Assembly (NCBI GenBank): GCA_020349905.1
Contig: CP070702.1
Location: forward strand, 2,180,553-2,230,935
DNA length: 50,383 bases
Direction of reading: 5' to 3'
Source of the DNA: Candidatus Eiseniibacteriota bacterium
GTDB lineage: Bacteria; Eisenbacteria; RBG-16-71-46; JAFGJU01
Below, piece by piece: positions 14,933-24,201 of this stretch; the first letter of the stretch is position 1; every line of letters starts with the position of its first letter. The translations under genes were made by a program, and so were the position numbers. The notes beneath the pieces were generated by a model. It saw only the letters and a list, made by a program, of their open reading frames with translations, had not been told where the DNA came from and ran no database searches.

Positions 14933-17378
14933 TTCGCCTCCCTCTCCGGAAGAACCTCACTGCAGCAGGAAGAAGGGACAGTATTATCACGGCCGAGGCC
15001 GACGCAGAGAGAAACATCCCGGCCCTCAAGGAACGGGAATGATAGAAGAACCGCACTTCGTGCTTGCCCGGCGGAACAGACACGCCCCTGAAGAGGAAAT
15101 TGGTGCGGTAAATCGTGGTCGGGTCGCCGTCGATCTCTACCCTCCAGTTCGGGTAGTAAAGATCGCTCAGGACAAGGAAGCAGGTCTGAGCGATGCTGGT
15201 CTCGATGCCGACCTCGTTGAGACCGTAAGAGGTGATTCTAACAGAAGAACCTTCCTTTGCAACGGGCCCGGCCGCCGGCGACTCCAGCAGCAGTGCGGTC
15301 CGGGAGGGGTCAAACGACGGAGACACGATCTCCTCCAGCACTGCCGCCTCCTCCTGAAAAACCTTCACACTGTCCACGAGGTAAGCTCGCGGCAGGACGT
15401 CTCGGAACACGTAGACCTTCTTCGACCCGTCGTGCGCCAGACTCAACATCTCACCGGGCTGGATGTACTCCGGGGCCACGATATACTTCACGTTAAGGAA
15501 CGCAAGCACAGCGGGGCTCAGCTTCCGCGGCTGAATGACGGCATCGTAGAATTTCTCGTAGAGCATCGGCTTCGCAGCGTGGTAACCGCCGACGTTCGCG
15601 ATGCCGAAGGCAGCGTACCTGTTGTCCATGAAATCGCGCGCCAGAGGGAGAATCCTGTACAGAGTCGTGTCCCTCTGTAGAAACTCGATCGTGTCGTCCC
15701 GGAAGACCTCCGCAGACACGGAAGCCGGCTCTCCTACCATCGGAGTGAAGATGCGGGTGTTGACCCTCCAGATGTCCACCACGGTCAGGACGACCAGCAC
15801 GGCCGCCAGAACGAGAAAGGAGAGCTTCCGCCTGAGAAAGAGATGTACGCCCGCGAAACCTGCTAGTCCTATAAGGGCGACGATGAGAACGTCCTTTCTC
15901 ACCATCTCGAAGCACCTTCCGGCCAGCCCCGCCGCCGCTCCAGCTGAGAAGTTCCTCATTGCGCCTGCCGCCATGGCCTTGTTCTTCAGGGAATCCGTCA
16001 CGAGACCGCTGTACCAGGCGCCCAGCGAATCACCAAACACGAGCCACACCAGCCACACGACGAGGAAGCCGCCGGCTATCCAGAGCGAGGCCCGTCGCAG
16101 CGTAGTATCCTTGCCCGCGCTATCCCGCTCCCGGTGGACGCGCTCCACTCCGTATGCCGCCAGGGCTGCGACCGCGAACTGCAGGAGCACCAGGATCATC
16201 ACTGGCACCCTGAACTTGTTGAAATAAGGAAGATACTCGTAGAACAGCCTGTAAAGCGGTTCGAAGTGCTTTCCGAACGAAACCAGGAGCGAGAACAGCG
16301 CAAGAAGGACGAAGAAGAGCACTTCTCTCCTTCGAAGACCCAGTAGCCCTATGACCGCCAGGAAGAGCGGCAGTATGCCCATGTAGTTCGGGTAGTCCGT
16401 GAAAGGCATACTTCCCCAGTAGGTGGAGCCCCCGAAACCCAACCACGAGGGCACCAGGAAGGTCATCGTTTCGACGGGACTGAACGACCAGTCCGTGGCC
16501 CTTCCGAACTCAAGACCCCCACCCTCTGCCGCGCCCCTGCTGGAGAAGGCACTGTAATCGTGGACGGGAAGGTAGAGAACAGAGGCCAGCGCCAGGGCCA
16601 CAACGAGGGCCAGGGCAACGTATGCCAGCCTCCTCAGGCGAAAGACGAACGTGGCCTCCGTCGCCGACTTCATCAATAGGAACAGCAGGACATAGAGACC
16701 CAGCGCCAGCCACGTGTAGTAGACGACCTGAACGTGTGCCCTCAGAAGCTGCAGTCCGGCGGCCAGCGCCAGCAGACCGAAGGACAGCGCGTCTCCTCTT
16801 GAAAGCAGCCTGGCCCCGGCTAGCAGCACGATGGGTATGAAAGCGCAGGTGATGAGCTGGCTGCCGTGGCCGTGTGCGCCCACGGCCACCAGGTTCGGAG
16901 TCAGCATGAAAGCCACCGCGGCGAACAGACCGGCCCCCACGGAAAGCCCCCCGTCCCTCAGCAAGAGGAACAGGAAGAGCCCCGCCAGGAAATAGTAGAG
17001 CAGAAGCCACGTCATCGGAGGAAGAAAAGGAAGCACGGTGTGCAGACCCGTCAGAATGACGTCCGGGAAGTACACGTACGGATTAAAGGTCAGACTTCCG
17101 AACGACGGCATCCCGAAGAAGACGTAAGGATTCCACAACGGATACGGTCCACCTGCCTTCATGCTCTCCTGAGCCACCGAGGCGAACCCTACCGGGGCAA
17201 CGGCGTCGGGGGAGACGAAGACCTTTCCGCCGAAAACGAGCTGATTGAAGAGCAGTGCAAGCAGAACGGCCAGAAGCAAGGAAACGAGAAGAACCGGTCG
17301 GTTCTCCAGAGGAAGCGCCCGGGTCCCTTTCTTTGTCTTCTTGCGCTCCTGTCTCGCCTTCTTCCGTTTCTTGGACAT
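14898..17378 (-). CDS. YfhO-family membrane protein (GT-C-like)
   Basis: An 826-residue multi-spanning protein. A very basic cytoplasmic N-terminus (residues 1-25) precedes about 12-13 membrane segments. A loop after the first segment has PLWNPYVFFGMPSFGSL, typical of YfhO proteins and related GT-C transferases whose first outer loop carries the catalytic acidic residue. A large extracytoplasmic domain (about 540-790) and a final membrane helix follow. B. subtilis YfhO is linked to lipoteichoic-acid glycosylation. By analogy this protein may transfer a sugar from a polyprenyl-phosphate donor outside the cytoplasm. AGAGGTCAGG precedes the ATG. Substrate is unknown. Confidence 0.85.
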   Translation of the reverse strand: MSKKRKKARQERKKTKKGTRALPLENRPVLLVSLLLAVLLALLFNQLVFGGKVFVSPDAVAPVGFASVAQESMKAGGPYPLWNPYVFFGMPSFGSLTFNPYVYFPDVILTGLHTVLPFLPPMTWLLLYYFLAGLFLFLLLRDGGLSVGAGLFAAVAFMLTPNLVAVGAHGHGSQLITCAFIPIVLLAGARLLSRGDALSFGLLALAAGLQLLRAHVQVVYYTWLALGLYVLLFLLMKSATEATFVFRLRRLAYVALALVVALALASVLYLPVHDYSAFSSRGAAEGGGLEFGRATDWSFSPVETMTFLVPSWLGFGGSTYWGSMPFTDYPNYMGILPLFLAVIGLLGLRRREVLFFVLLALFSLLVSFGKHFEPLYRLFYEYLPYFNKFRVPVMILVLLQFAVAALAAYGVERVHRERDSAGKDTTLRRASLWIAGGFLVVWLVWLVFGDSLGAWYSGLVTDSLKNKAMAAGAMRNFSAGAAAGLAGRCFEMVRKDVLIVALIGLAGFAGVHLFLRRKLSFLVLAAVLVVLTVVDIWRVNTRIFTPMVGEPASVSAEVFRDDTIEFLQRDTTLYRILPLARDFMDNRYAAFGIANVGGYHAAKPMLYEKFYDAVIQPRKLSPAVLAFLNVKYIVAPEYIQPGEMLSLAHDGSKKVYVFRDVLPRAYLVDSVKVFQEEAAVLEEIVSPSFDPSRTALLLESPAAGPVAKEGSSVRITSYGLNEVGIETSIAQTCFLVLSDLYYPNWRVEIDGDPTTIYRTNFLFRGVSVPPGKHEVRFFYHSRSLRAGMFLSASASAVIILSLLPAAVRFFRRGRRSESARHNSDVQ

Positions 17379-17411
17379 CCTGACCTCTGAATGAGTCGGC
17401 TCAGCCGACCA

Positions 17412-18557
17412 CTAGCTACGGCTCTCTTGCGCGTGTCCGGCCCGGAGAAGCTCGAACATCTCTCGCGCCTTGCTCTTCCAGCTGTTGGCCGCCGCCACCC
17501 CCCTCACCTTCTCCGGCTCAACGGGCCGGAGGAGGGCCTCGCTCACGGCCTCGGCGAAACTCCCGGGCTCGTCAACAAGATACAGCAATCCCTCCAGGTT
17601 TGCCAAATCCTCAGAGTACTTCAAGCTTACCACTGTCTTGCCCGCGGCGAAATACTCATACAGCTTGTTGGGATTAAGAACCGACGTGAGCGGACCCACC
17701 TTGAAAGGGATGAGGCAGACACGCATCGGAGCCAGGTAGAGCGGCAAGGCCTCGTAACCCTTCTCCCCGAGCAGATGCACGTTCTGATATCTTTCTTCCA
17801 TCCTGCGCGCTTCCTCTCTCACCGGGGGAGCAACGGGCCCTATCAGAACCAGCGAAACCTCCGGGTTGGACCGGGCCACTTCGGCCACCAAATCGAAGTC
17901 AAACCATTCCTTGATGGCCCCAGTGTAACCCACTATGGGCTGCCTCATAGAGGCGACGTCCGCGGGAAGCTCTTCGCGGGCCACGCTGTGGGAGAAGAGC
18001 TCGTAGTCCACGCCGTTTCCGATTACGGTGACCTTTCCTGAGCACCCCTGCCTGATGCGATGCCGCAGGCTCTCAGAGCACGCCACGGTCACGTCGGCCC
18101 TTCTGCAAATCCGCAGGAAGTACTCCTCCGACCATTCCGGCACACCGGGAAACACCGTGGGGTCGTCGTTGCAGTCGTAGCACACGAAGTTCCGCCCCAG
18201 CCGTTCCACCACCGGAGCGAAATAGATGTTGGAGACAAGAACGGTAGCGTCCGCTTTCACTCCCATGAGCATCATGGCCAGCCGCACCCACAGCACGATG
18301 AGAACACCCAGGAGGCTCCTGAAGAGCGCGGATTCTGCGAGACGGTTGTAGAGCGTACTCTCTGTGTGCGGCTTCAGCACCGGCGTGCTCAAGTAAGTGA
18401 CGTTACCCTCGCGTCTGGGAAGATAGTTGTTCGGAAGGGAGAAGCTGATGGGCTGAAAGAAGAAAACACGGGTATCCCGCGGGAAATGAGAGATTAGGAA
18501 GCGCTTCCTGGTCCTCAGATAGTTCCACTTGACTTCAGAGAGTACCAGAAGGTCCAA
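17412..18557 (-). CDS. GT4-family glycosyltransferase
   Basis: A 381-residue GT-B protein. The C-terminal domain contains VTVIGNGVDYELF, VGYTGAIKEWFDFDL, a segment around LVLIGPV, and NPNKLYEYFAAGKTVVSL, the conserved sugar-nucleotide pocket of GT4 enzymes. The start is a TTG at 18557, with AGAGGTG eight bases upstream and no good ATG nearby. Residues 75-105 include a hydrophobic stretch (FRSLLGVLIVLWVRLAMMLM) that may tether the enzyme to the membrane. It lies 33 bases before the YfhO gene and 47 bases after a methyltransferase gene, within the same collinear series. Donor and linkage are not deducible. Confidence 0.87.
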   Translation of the reverse strand: MDLLVLSEVKWNYLRTRKRFLISHFPRDTRVFFFQPISFSLPNNYLPRREGNVTYLSTPVLKPHTESTLYNRLAESALFRSLLGVLIVLWVRLAMMLMGVKADATVLVSNIYFAPVVERLGRNFVCYDCNDDPTVFPGVPEWSEEYFLRICRRADVTVACSESLRHRIRQGCSGKVTVIGNGVDYELFSHSVAREELPADVASMRQPIVGYTGAIKEWFDFDLVAEVARSNPEVSLVLIGPVAPPVREEARRMEERYQNVHLLGEKGYEALPLYLAPMRVCLIPFKVGPLTSVLNPNKLYEYFAAGKTVVSLKYSEDLANLEGLLYLVDEPGSFAEAVSEALLRPVEPEKVRGVAAANSWKSKAREMFELLRAGHAQESRS

Positions 18558-18604
18558 TCCTTACACCTCTGTGAGTCCTGCCGTGCCTCGTTCAGTTTTC
18601 GGTC

Positions 18605-19417
18605 CTAGCCGTGGACGTTTCTGTGGCCACAGTGGGGACATTTCCAGGGACCCGGGACACGGTCGGGTTGACTCGTTGCGTGCAAGCCGCAGCTGGAGCA
18701 AACGTGAGTGACTTCTCTGGTGCCCTTGTCTCCAGCGTATTGATACAGCGTAAGGTAATTGCTCGACCTAAAAAGGTCAATTGCCAAAAAGCGCTTCGCG
18801 AAAGTGAGCATCCGGACGAAGGGAGAATGAAGCCCCTTTATCCTGGGGTCGTTCATCCACATGTAGGCAGAGGGACACTCGCAGAAAGAGATGAGCTTGA
18901 AGCCGGCACCGTAAAAGAGCCTGTTGAGCGAGAGGAAATCGAGACACTGCTGGTGCTCGAGCTTCTTTCTGAACTTGAGAAGGGCGTACTTCGCAAAATA
19001 TCCGGCGAAACGGTAGAACCTGTCGTCGAAGGACCTCGAGTTGGGAAGAGCGGCGTAAAGCAGTCCTCCCGGCTTCAGAACGCGGGACGATTCCTTCACC
19101 GTCGCCTGCGCGTTAAACACGTGCTCCAGCACGTAGTTCAGAACCACGAAGTCAACGCTGGCAGTGCGAAGCGGAAGGGCTTGAACGTCACCCAGCACGA
19201 AGTTCGTGGGAGGCAGGCAGGCGGCCCCCTGCTGCGGCATCGCAAGGTCAGTAGAAACGATGGCCACCCCCGGGAACCTGGAGTGCATGAAGCTTCCGGC
19301 ACCGCAGCCTCCATCCAAAACCACCGCTCCACCCGGCAGGGAGGCCAGCACCTCCTCCACAAATAGAGGCGCTTCTCCTTCATGTCGGTACGAGGCCGGT
19401 AGAGATTCGATACTCAT
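18605..19417 (-). CDS. SAM-dependent methyltransferase with C-terminal zinc ribbon
   Basis: A 270-residue class I methyltransferase. SAM motif I reads VLDGGCGAGSFMHSRFPG, and VDFVVLNYVLEHVFN with LKPGGLLYAALPN are the Methyltransf_11/23-type motifs. The C-terminal 35 residues are a separate four-cysteine knuckle pair, Cys240/Cys243 and Cys260/Cys263 (CSSC and CPHC), resembling a rubredoxin-like zinc ribbon. Methyltransferases in glycan clusters usually methylate sugar hydroxyls, while zinc ribbons tend to bind nucleic acid or protein, so the target is uncertain. The gene starts within the stop of the preceding GT2 (ATGA overlap). The domain combination is visible in the sequence; function is inferred only at class level. 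Confidence 0.85.
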   Translation of the reverse strand: MSIESLPASYRHEGEAPLFVEEVLASLPGGAVVLDGGCGAGSFMHSRFPGVAIVSTDLAMPQQGAACLPPTNFVLGDVQALPLRTASVDFVVLNYVLEHVFNAQATVKESSRVLKPGGLLYAALPNSRSFDDRFYRFAGYFAKYALLKFRKKLEHQQCLDFLSLNRLFYGAGFKLISFCECPSAYMWMNDPRIKGLHSPFVRMLTFAKRFLAIDLFRSSNYLTLYQYAGDKGTREVTHVCSSCGLHATSQPDRVPGPWKCPHCGHRNVHG

Positions 19418-20322
19418 GAGGCGGCTCCGTCTGTGCGACTCCGTTCACCCTTCAGACTGTCAGCCAGAGCCCGGAGTATGGCCCACGGCACGGAGAGACT
19501 TCTCTTCCCGACTCCCCTCACAAGCAGTGCAAGAAGATAGGCAACCGAAACCAGAGGAATGGTGACCCAATGATACGGCCTCGCGTGTCGCGCGAACAGC
19601 CGGACGTTACTCCGAGTCTTCTCATACATCTTGGGCGCTGAAAACTCTCCTCCGGTGGAAAGAGACACTTTGTGCCAGACCCTGGAGGCGGGCACGTAGA
19701 CCACCCGAAAGCCCGTCTTCCTTGCCCGCAGGCACCAATCAGCGTCCTCTCCGTACATGTAGTACGACGGATCCAGGAACCCGACTCGCTCCACGAGTCC
19801 GCGCTTGGCCATCAGGGCGCAGCCGGTGAGGTAGCCCACGTCAGCCTGTTCGTCGAACTGGCCGGAGTCTCTCTGTCTGATGCCTCTGTGCCGCGTGATG
19901 CCGGCCCAGAGCATCACCTCTCCACCGGCGGACCAGATGACGTCCTTCTGGGAGAAGTAGAGTATCTTGGACCCCACCAGACCTACGTCGGGAGAGCTCT
20001 CCAGCACGCGCACGAGCTCGTGTACCGTTCCCTCTTCCACGACGGCGTCGTTGTTGAGAAGAAACAGGTGGTCGGCTCCTCTTTCAAGGGCCAACCGCAT
20101 CCCTGCGTTGCTGGCGCGGGCGAACATCTCGTTTCTCGGGTTCTGGATGAAGGTCACCTCCGGAAAGAGTTGCTTCAGATGCGTCACCGAGCCGTCCGAC
20201 GAGGCGTTGTCCACCAGTATGACGTCGAGCGGGGAGTGGCTCGACCTTCCGAGTGACTCTATGCACTCGCGAGTGTCCTCGCGTGCGTTCCAGTTCACGA
20301 CGATGACCGCGACCTTGGACAT
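19414..20322 (-). CDS. GT2-family glycosyltransferase (rhamnosyltransferase-like)
   Basis: A 302-residue GT-A enzyme. VAVIVVNWNAREDT, VILVDNASSDGS and LFLLNNDAVVEEGT give the donor-binding loop and the DXD-like metal site. GEDADWCLRARKTGF is the ED[YD]-type acceptor motif of the WcaA/rhamnosyltransferase group. A short hydrophobic stretch near the C-terminus (VTIPLVSVAYLLALLVRG) may lie on the membrane. A good AGGAGG lies 19 bases before the ATG at 20322, too far for an ideal site, so translation may be weak. It is coupled to the zinc-ribbon methyltransferase downstream. The 129-base gap ahead of it is the largest in the glycan cluster. Confidence 0.88.
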   Translation of the reverse strand: MSKVAVIVVNWNAREDTRECIESLGRSSHSPLDVILVDNASSDGSVTHLKQLFPEVTFIQNPRNEMFARASNAGMRLALERGADHLFLLNNDAVVEEGTVHELVRVLESSPDVGLVGSKILYFSQKDVIWSAGGEVMLWAGITRHRGIRQRDSGQFDEQADVGYLTGCALMAKRGLVERVGFLDPSYYMYGEDADWCLRARKTGFRVVYVPASRVWHKVSLSTGGEFSAPKMYEKTRSNVRLFARHARPYHWVTIPLVSVAYLLALLVRGVGKRSLSVPWAILRALADSLKGERSRTDGAAS

Positions 20323-20451
20323 AAAGGACTTTTTCAGAACCTCCTGTCTCTCTGACGCTCCCTCTCCTTCACAACAGCCTTCAACCCGACATTCCCCCTC
20401 TCCTTCTCACCTGTCTCTCAGCCGAGACGCACTTGCCTGCGTGAGGGCGTC
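20323..20451 (-). other. Largest gap of the glycan cluster; purine-rich, no promoter seen
   Basis: The minus strand holds an imperfect hairpin (GAGACGC ... GCGTCTC, seven pairs with a 16-base loop, 20427-20456). A long G/A-rich stretch with several AAGGAG or AGGAGG-like sequences follows, none ideally spaced to a start codon. I see no -35/-10 pair and no U-tract, so it reads as an untranslated spacer inside an operon. Confidence 0.4.
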
Positions 20452-22023
20452 TCAGGCAAATGCCGGTCTTCTGTCAAACAAAGTCTTCGCGGTGAGAAGT
20501 CCCGAAATCGTACCCAGACCTCCCAATATCAGCACAATCAGCCAGTATACGCTCTTCCACTTGCCCACGTAGAACAGGTAAGTGAACCAGAAATCGAGCC
20601 CCGTGAGAAGCTCCTTTCTGCCCCCCTCGTCCAATGGGATACGGTCCCCCTCCTCTGAGTACGAACTGAACGAGATATCCGGATACTCCCCCTCCATATG
20701 CAGCCGAACGTTTCTTGCCAGCATCTTCCAGTGACCGTATACCGGCGAATAGTTGGGAATAAAATGCGAGTCGGAGAGAAAGCGGGGGTCCGTGAACTCC
20801 CTCTGATACGGATATTCCCCAATCTCTCGCAAGTAGCTCCCGAAATAGATGCTCACTCCGCCCACCTGCACGAGAAACCCGACGACCGCCAGGAGCACGA
20901 AGGCCGCCCAGGTGAGCCTTCCCACCGTGGGACTCGATAGCAGGCTGCCGACGGGCACGAGCAGCAGGGGAACAAAGGGAATGAGATAGCGCGGCCCCCA
21001 GCTCCCGTCACCGGCCCAGGAAAGGAACTTGGAGTAGAAGAGAACGTTGATGATGAAAACGGAGGCGAAAAGAAGTGCCTCGGCCCCGAACTTCCGTTTG
21101 AAAACGGCGAAACCGCTCCAGGACAGGACCAGAACCGGTGCGTACAGGAAGATGCTCTTGCCTGAGCTGAAAAGCTGTCCGAAAAGCCCCACCAGAAGAG
21201 GAGTCCCGAAACCGGCCCTGGAGACTTCTACGCCGTACCCGCTTTCCAGTACAGTCCCGAACCGTGCCTGGTTGTACCAAAGCGCCACCATCGCGCAGAG
21301 CGCGAGAGGTATGCCGAACGCCAGCAGGCGGCCCAGGCCCGACAGGGCGCTCAGCTCGGAGGACCTGTGTTTCATCGGGAAGCACGAACTGACGAAGAAG
21401 ATGACGATGGGAACAGCGGCCAGCAGCATGGCGTACTTCACGAGTACGGTCATGCCGACGCAAAGGCCTGCCACGACCAGGTGGCGCCTTCGCCCGCTGC
21501 GCTTGAAGAGGAGAAGCCCCAGCACTGAACCCAAAAGCAGGGCCGTAGTGATGGGCTCGGTGAGAAAACCTTTGGAATACACCCATATCGGAGTGGAGAA
21601 TCCGAACGCCAGGGCAAGGGCCAGGGAGCTCTTCACCCCGTGGCCCAGGCAGAAACAGACGTGCAGAAGAAGCACCACGGCGATGGCGGCCGCGAACGGC
21701 TCCAGGCATGCCGTCGCGAATCTCATCACGTAGCCGCGCTCCGACTCCTCGAATCCTGCGCGATTGTAAACGGCTCGACCCACGACGTAGAACGGGGCCG
21801 CCAGTATGGCTTGCCCGATTCCCGCCTTCGGGTAGAGCCGACCGTCCACCCCCGGATAGCCGTTGCCGTACGGGATGGCAACGGTCTTCTCCTCCACGAT
21901 GCTGCGGGTGAGAAGATACATCGTGTTTCCGTCGCTCGACACTATCCTCCCGCCGCTCGTCAGGAGGTAGAGACAAACGAACAGGATGAAAAGTCTGAGG
22001 CCGAGCCACCTTGATCTTGTCAT
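20452..22023 (-). CDS. GT-C-type membrane glycosyltransferase (ArnT/PMT-like)
   Basis: A 523-residue membrane protein with about 11 hydrophobic segments. I start it at the ATG at 22023 (MTRSRWLGLRLFILF), five bases after the previous stop. A longer open frame reaching 22275 overlaps that gene and has no membrane-protein character. The first outer loop (SSDGNTMYLLTRSIVEEKTV) contains the Asp expected of GT-C enzymes, and a second loop has GVDGRLYPKAGIGQAILAAP. GT-C enzymes take sugar from polyprenyl phosphate outside the cytoplasm. The DPM1-like and GtrB-like enzymes in this cluster could supply that donor. A proline-rich outer loop near 380-480 may be part of the acceptor site. Family level only; substrate is unknown. 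Confidence 0.8.
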   Translation of the reverse strand: MTRSRWLGLRLFILFVCLYLLTSGGRIVSSDGNTMYLLTRSIVEEKTVAIPYGNGYPGVDGRLYPKAGIGQAILAAPFYVVGRAVYNRAGFEESERGYVMRFATACLEPFAAAIAVVLLLHVCFCLGHGVKSSLALALAFGFSTPIWVYSKGFLTEPITTALLLGSVLGLLLFKRSGRRRHLVVAGLCVGMTVLVKYAMLLAAVPIVIFFVSSCFPMKHRSSELSALSGLGRLLAFGIPLALCAMVALWYNQARFGTVLESGYGVEVSRAGFGTPLLVGLFGQLFSSGKSIFLYAPVLVLSWSGFAVFKRKFGAEALLFASVFIINVLFYSKFLSWAGDGSWGPRYLIPFVPLLLVPVGSLLSSPTVGRLTWAAFVLLAVVGFLVQVGGVSIYFGSYLREIGEYPYQREFTDPRFLSDSHFIPNYSPVYGHWKMLARNVRLHMEGEYPDISFSSYSEEGDRIPLDEGGRKELLTGLDFWFTYLFYVGKWKSVYWLIVLILGGLGTISGLLTAKTLFDRRPAFA

Positions 22024-22027
22024 TCCT

Positions 22028-23188
22028 TCAAACCTCTGCACTTTCGGAACAGAAGCGTTCCAGGGCCTGCACGAGAGGAGTCCAGGAGAACTCCGGACTT
22101 TCTTCACGGATCTTCTCCACCATCGGACCCGAAAGGCCTCCTTCGAAGAATCTCCGAAGGGCGTCGGCGAGAGCGTCGCTGTCACACGGGGGGACCAGGA
22201 TACCATTGACACCGTCCTTGACGACCTCGGGAATCCCGCCCACGGCGGTGGAGATGACAGGTTTGTGAAAAGCAAAGGCTATTTGGATCACGCCGCTCTG
22301 CGTGGCGGAGATGTACGGGAGAATCACCACGTCCGCAGCTGAGAAAAACACCCCCACTTCCTCGTCGCTCACGTACCTGTCCACGAGCATCACGTCCTCC
22401 TGCAGACCAAGCCGCGTGATGTGATCCACATACGGGTCTCTCGGTTCATAGAACTCCCCTACGACGGCCAGCGTGGCCTCGACGCTCTTCCTTGCCTTCG
22501 AGAAAGCGTCTAGCAGGACGTGGACCCCCTTGTAGGGTCTCACGTATCCGAAGAAGAGCACGAACGGCCTCGTGATTCCGAGCTTCCTCCTGGCGTCCTC
22601 GGGCTCCATCTTGCCGAAGGTGAAGTACGAATAGCTGGGATGAGCTATCTCCGCCACGACCGCTCGGGGTTTAAGGACCGCCAGGTCTTCCGTCACCGAA
22701 TGTGAGAGCGTGATGAAGTAATCGACCTGCGAAAAGGCCAGCGCAGTCAGAAAGCGGTCGACGAGACGACGCTCGTGCGGGATCACGTTGTCACAGATGA
22801 ACAGGACCTTCGACCCGATGAACTTGCGAGCCAGGAAGCAGATGACAGAATAGCAGGGGGCGAAAAAGGGAGTCCACCATTTGAGAATCAGGAGGTGAGG
22901 CCTCAGCGTCTTGAGATACGCGAAGGTCTTTAGCCAGCTCAAGGGACCTATGGAATCTATCAGCGCCTTCGGCTTCACGTCTATCCTGGGCTTTCCCGGG
23001 TCGAGCTGGGTCTCGCCGGGGAACAGGAACGACGGATACTGCCTCCTGAACGAAATAAAGGAGACCTCGTGCGTTTTCTCAAGAAGCTCATAGAGGATGG
23101 CAAGGTATTGGGCTATCCCGCCCCTCAGGGGATACGCCGGGCCGAGGATGCAAAATCTCAGCTTCTCAGCCAAGTCGCCTCCTATCAT
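22028..23188 (-). CDS. GT4-family glycosyltransferase
   Basis: A 386-residue GT-B enzyme. The N-terminal domain carries ILGPAYPLRGGIAQYLAILY, the glycine-containing acceptor loop. The C-terminal domain has FVLFFGYVRPYKGVHVLLDA, a YVSDEEVGVFFSAADVVILP segment and the HKPVISTAVGGIPEVV signature with the conserved Gly/Pro run. These are mannosyl- or galactosyltransferase-like GT4 features. Its ATG overlaps the stop of hddA by four bases, so it is translated together with the heptose genes and could use GDP-heptose. That link is inferred from position only. Confidence 0.9.
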   Translation of the reverse strand: MIGGDLAEKLRFCILGPAYPLRGGIAQYLAILYELLEKTHEVSFISFRRQYPSFLFPGETQLDPGKPRIDVKPKALIDSIGPLSWLKTFAYLKTLRPHLLILKWWTPFFAPCYSVICFLARKFIGSKVLFICDNVIPHERRLVDRFLTALAFSQVDYFITLSHSVTEDLAVLKPRAVVAEIAHPSYSYFTFGKMEPEDARRKLGITRPFVLFFGYVRPYKGVHVLLDAFSKARKSVEATLAVVGEFYEPRDPYVDHITRLGLQEDVMLVDRYVSDEEVGVFFSAADVVILPYISATQSGVIQIAFAFHKPVISTAVGGIPEVVKDGVNGILVPPCDSDALADALRRFFEGGLSGPMVEKIREESPEFSWTPLVQALERFCSESAEV

Positions 23189-24201
23189 TCAGCTTTCCAG
23201 GTGTCGAGTCCCCTGAACTCAAACCCGAATTCTACAATCTGCCCGCCGGCTTTCTCGAGCTTTTCAGCTACGATGTGCTTCCTGTCAAACCTGCAAAGGG
23301 TGAGAAGGTATCCGCCACCCCCGGCACCCAGGATTTTCCCTCCTACTGCGCCGTGCTCTCGTGCCACAGAGTATAGTCCGTCTATGTGAGTGCTCGAAAT
23401 CTCCTGGTCGAGGTTCTTCTTCTTCAACCAGGCTTCGTGCAGAAGTTCTCCAAATTGATCCAGCTTGCCCAGGAGGAGCGCGTTCTTCATCCGCGTGGTG
23501 TCTTCCTTGAGACCGTCCAGCGCTCTCACGACCTCGTCCTTCCTGGACACGTAGGAGTCGGTCTGTCGCTTGAGTATTCCTGCCGAGAGCCTGGTTTCAC
23601 CCGTGTAACAGAGAAGCAGCCGGTATTCAAGCTCGTTGAGCACCGAAGGCTTGATGCGAAGGGGGTTCACGACCGTGAAATCCTTTCCGAATTCGATGAA
23701 GTTGAACCCCCCGAAGGTGGCCGCGTACTGGTCCTGCCTTCCCCCGGCAATCTTCATGTCCGTGCGTTCTATCTGATAGGCCAGCTCGGCAATCTTGTAG
23801 TCGGTCAGGGGTGTGGAGAGCCATTCCTTGAACGCACCTATCAGCGCCACGACGAGAGTGGAAGAGGAACCGAGGCCGGAACCCGGGGGAGCGTCGCTGT
23901 GTATGAAGAGATCCAACCCGGAATCGCCTCCAAGCCTCTTTATGACCGCCTTCACGAGGTCGAGGTTTCCGTCGAAGGTGACGCTGTCGGAATGTTCATA
24001 CTTGGCCACGACGTCGTAGTCCAGGGACGTTATCGTGATGCGTTCGTCGTCACGGGCAGCCAGGGAAGCGTATGCGTACTTGTTTATCGTGGCACTCAGG
24101 ACGACTCCGCCGCGCTCCTCGGGATACGGAGAGACGTCGGTCCCGCCACCGCAGAAACTGACCCTCAGGGGAGCCCTGCTCCTGTAAAGGCTCTTCTTCA
24201 T
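23185..24201 (-). CDS. hddA: D-glycero-alpha-D-manno-heptose 7-phosphate kinase (GHMP family)
   Basis: HddA phosphorylates C1 of heptose 7-phosphate to give the alpha-1,7-bisphosphate in the GDP-heptose route. The protein is 338 residues from the ATG at 24201, which overlaps the hddC stop (ATGA); a TTG three codons earlier is also in frame. It has RAPLRVSFCGGGTDVSPY at the N-terminus, the GHMP ATP loop PPGSGLGSSSTLVVAL, and KILGAGGGGYLL near the C-terminus. RQDQYAATFGGFNF is typical of the HddA subgroup. The next gene encodes HddC, which supports the pathway call. The isomerase GmhA and phosphatase GmhB are not in the window. Confidence 0.88.
   Translation of the reverse strand: MKKSLYRSRAPLRVSFCGGGTDVSPYPEERGGVVLSATINKYAYASLAARDDERITITSLDYDVVAKYEHSDSVTFDGNLDLVKAVIKRLGGDSGLDLFIHSDAPPGSGLGSSSTLVVALIGAFKEWLSTPLTDYKIAELAYQIERTDMKIAGGRQDQYAATFGGFNFIEFGKDFTVVNPLRIKPSVLNELEYRLLLCYTGETRLSAGILKRQTDSYVSRKDEVVRALDGLKEDTTRMKNALLLGKLDQFGELLHEAWLKKKNLDQEISSTHIDGLYSVAREHGAVGGKILGAGGGGYLLTLCRFDRKHIVAEKLEKAGGQIVEFGFEFRGLDTWKAE

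Noticed and set aside
22024..22275. 84-residue extension of the GT-C protein
   Set aside because: It overlaps the conserved C-terminus of the upstream GT4 gene, and the ATG at 22023 directly precedes the first membrane helix.
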